Source: an uncultured Leucobacter sp. (GTDB lineage Bacteria; Actinomycetota; Actinomycetes; Actinomycetales; Microbacteriaceae). From it: a stretch of 14,833 nt of DNA. The notes below the pieces were generated by a model. It saw only the letters and a program-made list of their open reading frames with translations. It was not told the origin of the DNA and did not search any database. The stretch spans positions 1 to 14,833 of the forward strand of contig CAMFIY010000030.1 of assembly GCA_945952575.1 (NCBI GenBank). The letters run 5' to 3'. Positions 13,808 to 14,833 of the stretch are shown one piece after another. Both the position numbers and the translations under genes were made by a program. The first letter of the stretch is position 1. Each line of letters begins with the position of its first letter.

Positions 13808-14688
13808 CGGTATTCGCATCGGCGCGCTCCGGGCAGCGCGCGCAGAAGCGGGCGGGCGGGATGCCCCGCAGGAGTGCGAGAACCGTGCTCGGCCCGATCG
13901 GGATCGCCGCGGTCGCGGTGCTCGCCGCCGCGGTGCTGGTCGCCGCGCTCGGCCCGCTGCTGATCCAGCAGGATCCCAACACGGTGAATCTCGCGCAGGC
14001 CTATGCCGCGCCCTCCATCGACCACTGGCTCGGTCAGGACGCGAACGGGCGGGACATCGCCACCCGGCTCATCGTGGGTGCGCGCACCGCGATCATCGGG
14101 CCGTTCCTCGTCATCGGGATCTCCACGCTGTGCGGAATCGCGATCGCACTCGTCTCCGTCTGGGTCGGAGGCTGGTTCGACGTGGCGGTGTCCCGCGTCC
14201 TCGACGCCATGTTCGCCTTCCCCGGAATGCTGCTCGCGATCCTCGCCGCAGCCCTCTTCGGCGCCGGCCTCGGCGCGGCGGTCATCGCGCTCTCGATCGC
14301 GTACATCCCCTACATCGCCAGGATCGTCCGCAGCGCCGCGCTGCGGGAGCGGAATCTCCCCTACATCGCGGCGCTGCAGGTGCAGGGTGTCGGGCCGGTC
14401 ACGATCGCGGTCCGCCACATCGTGCCCAACATCTCCACCCTCATCTGGGCGAATGCCGCGACCGCGTTCGGATCCGCGTTCATCGACCTCGCCGGGCTCT
14501 CGTTCATCGGCCTCGGCGTGCAGGCGCCGACGGCCGACTGGGGCGCGATGGTGGGCAACGGCGTGGCCGGCATCCTCCAGGGGTACACCGAGGAGTCCAT
14601 GTTCGCCGCCATCTGCATCGTCGCGGTCGTCGGCGCCGTCAACATCCTGGGCGACCGGCTCGGCAACACCATGGGAGGCATGAGATGA
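13804..14688 (+). CDS. Peptide/nickel-type ABC transporter permease, DppC/OppC-like
   Basis: A 294-residue partner permease. After a basic N-terminus (about 30 residues) comes a first helix at 32-55, then the diagnostic HWLGQDANGRDIATRLIVGA (74-93), seen in nearly all DppC/OppC proteins as (H)xLGTDxxGRD. Helices follow at about 97-122, 136-160, 162-176, 210-235 and 263-283. The EAA-like loop RERNLPYIAALQVQGVGPVT (181-200) contacts the ATPase, and LSFIGLGVQAPTADWGAMV is the typical C-terminal signature. The start overlaps the previous stop as ATGA, with GGGAGGT 8 bases upstream. The binding protein is not in the window and may lie further downstream. Confidence 0.92.
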   Translation: MTVFASARSGQRAQKRAGGMPRRSARTVLGPIGIAAVAVLAAAVLVAALGPLLIQQDPNTVNLAQAYAAPSIDHWLGQDANGRDIATRLIVGARTAIIGPFLVIGISTLCGIAIALVSVWVGGWFDVAVSRVLDAMFAFPGMLLAILAAALFGAGLGAAVIALSIAYIPYIARIVRSAALRERNLPYIAALQVQGVGPVTIAVRHIVPNISTLIWANAATAFGSAFIDLAGLSFIGLGVQAPTADWGAMVGNGVAGILQGYTEESMFAAICIVAVVGAVNILGDRLGNTMGGMR

Positions 14689-14833
14689 GCGCGCTCCTCG
14701 AGATCGAGGCACTCGACGTCGACGTCCGCGTGCAGGGCGAGGCGCGCCCGATCCTCCGCGATGTCGGCTTCGCGCTCGAAGCCGGGCGGACGCTCGGGCT
14801 CGTCGGGGAATCGGGATCCGGCAAGTCGATGAC
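14685..14833 (+). CDS. Peptide-type ABC transporter ATP-binding protein, DppD/OppD-like (3'-truncated by window edge)
   Basis: Only the first 49 codons are visible. They start MSALLEIEALDVDV, reach the ILRDVGFALEAGRTLGLVGE strand-turn and end inside Walker A, GESGSGKS at 41-48, the OppD/DppD form of the P-loop. The ATG overlaps the preceding permease stop as ATGA, and GGAGG at 14674-14678 is the ribosome binding site. As third gene of the operon it would energise the permease pair. Some actinobacteria carry a fused double-ATPase version here; the window does not show which this is. Confidence 0.85.
   Translation, partial: MSALLEIEALDVDVRVQGEARPILRDVGFALEAGRTLGLVGESGSGKSM

Noticed and set aside
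12344..13819. A 491-codon antisense frame over the Dpp-type permease
   Set aside because: Its product is a His/Asp/Arg-rich shadow translation; the plus strand encodes clear membrane helices and an EAA-like loop.
1..14833. CRISPR array, tRNA/rRNA genes, insertion sequences or prophage genes
   Set aside because: No regularly spaced direct repeats, no cloverleaf or rRNA-like segments and no transposase or integrase motifs were seen on either strand.

Overview
High-GC DNA, compact gene spacing, frequent GTG/ATGA junctions and Shine-Dalgarno sequences of the GGAGG type suggest an actinobacterium, probably of the Microbacteriaceae/Micrococcales kind. That placement is inferred from composition and protein style only. 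The whole window is coding-dense: no gap exceeds 300 bases, and no RNA gene, insertion sequence, integrase or CRISPR array is visible.

Layout. (1) 1-2906, plus strand: the 3' part of a DAO-type FAD amine oxidoreductase, a small DUF861-type cupin and a YtcJ-type amidohydrolase, closed by a very long inverted repeat. (2) 3028-5597, minus strand: two translationally coupled flavin amine oxidases of different subtypes. (3) 5768-6484, plus: a two-domain cupin protein, followed by an 11-bp hairpin. (4) 6544-7420: a divergent pair of transthyretin-fold proteins related to 5-hydroxyisourate hydrolase (HIUase), each lacking a different part of the family's active site. (5) 7582-11467, plus: a complete PotB-PotC-PotD-PotA-type ABC importer for a polyamine-like cation, ending in a hairpin. 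(6) 11535-12506: two convergent Lrp/AsnC regulators. (7) 12749 to the right edge: the start of an Opp/Dpp-type peptide (or nickel) ABC importer (two permeases and the first 49 codons of an ATPase).

How it may work together (inference): a cationic amine enters through the Pot-type importer, three flavin oxidoreductases oxidise C-N bonds, and the amidohydrolase, cupins and TTR-fold proteins process the resulting imine, aldehyde, amide or ring products. Two Lrp/AsnC proteins would sense an amino acid or amine signal. Four intergenic regions (5598-5767, 6895-7072, 7421-7581, 12507-12748) carry variants of the same half-site, GCGGAAATCC, often as inverted pairs. This suggests that all these blocks form one regulon, perhaps under one of the two local Lrp-type proteins. 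No uricase, OHCU decarboxylase or xanthine dehydrogenase is present, so the HIUase-like pair is not explained by ordinary purine breakdown within this window. The most unusual feature is that HIUase-like pair together with the shared operator.
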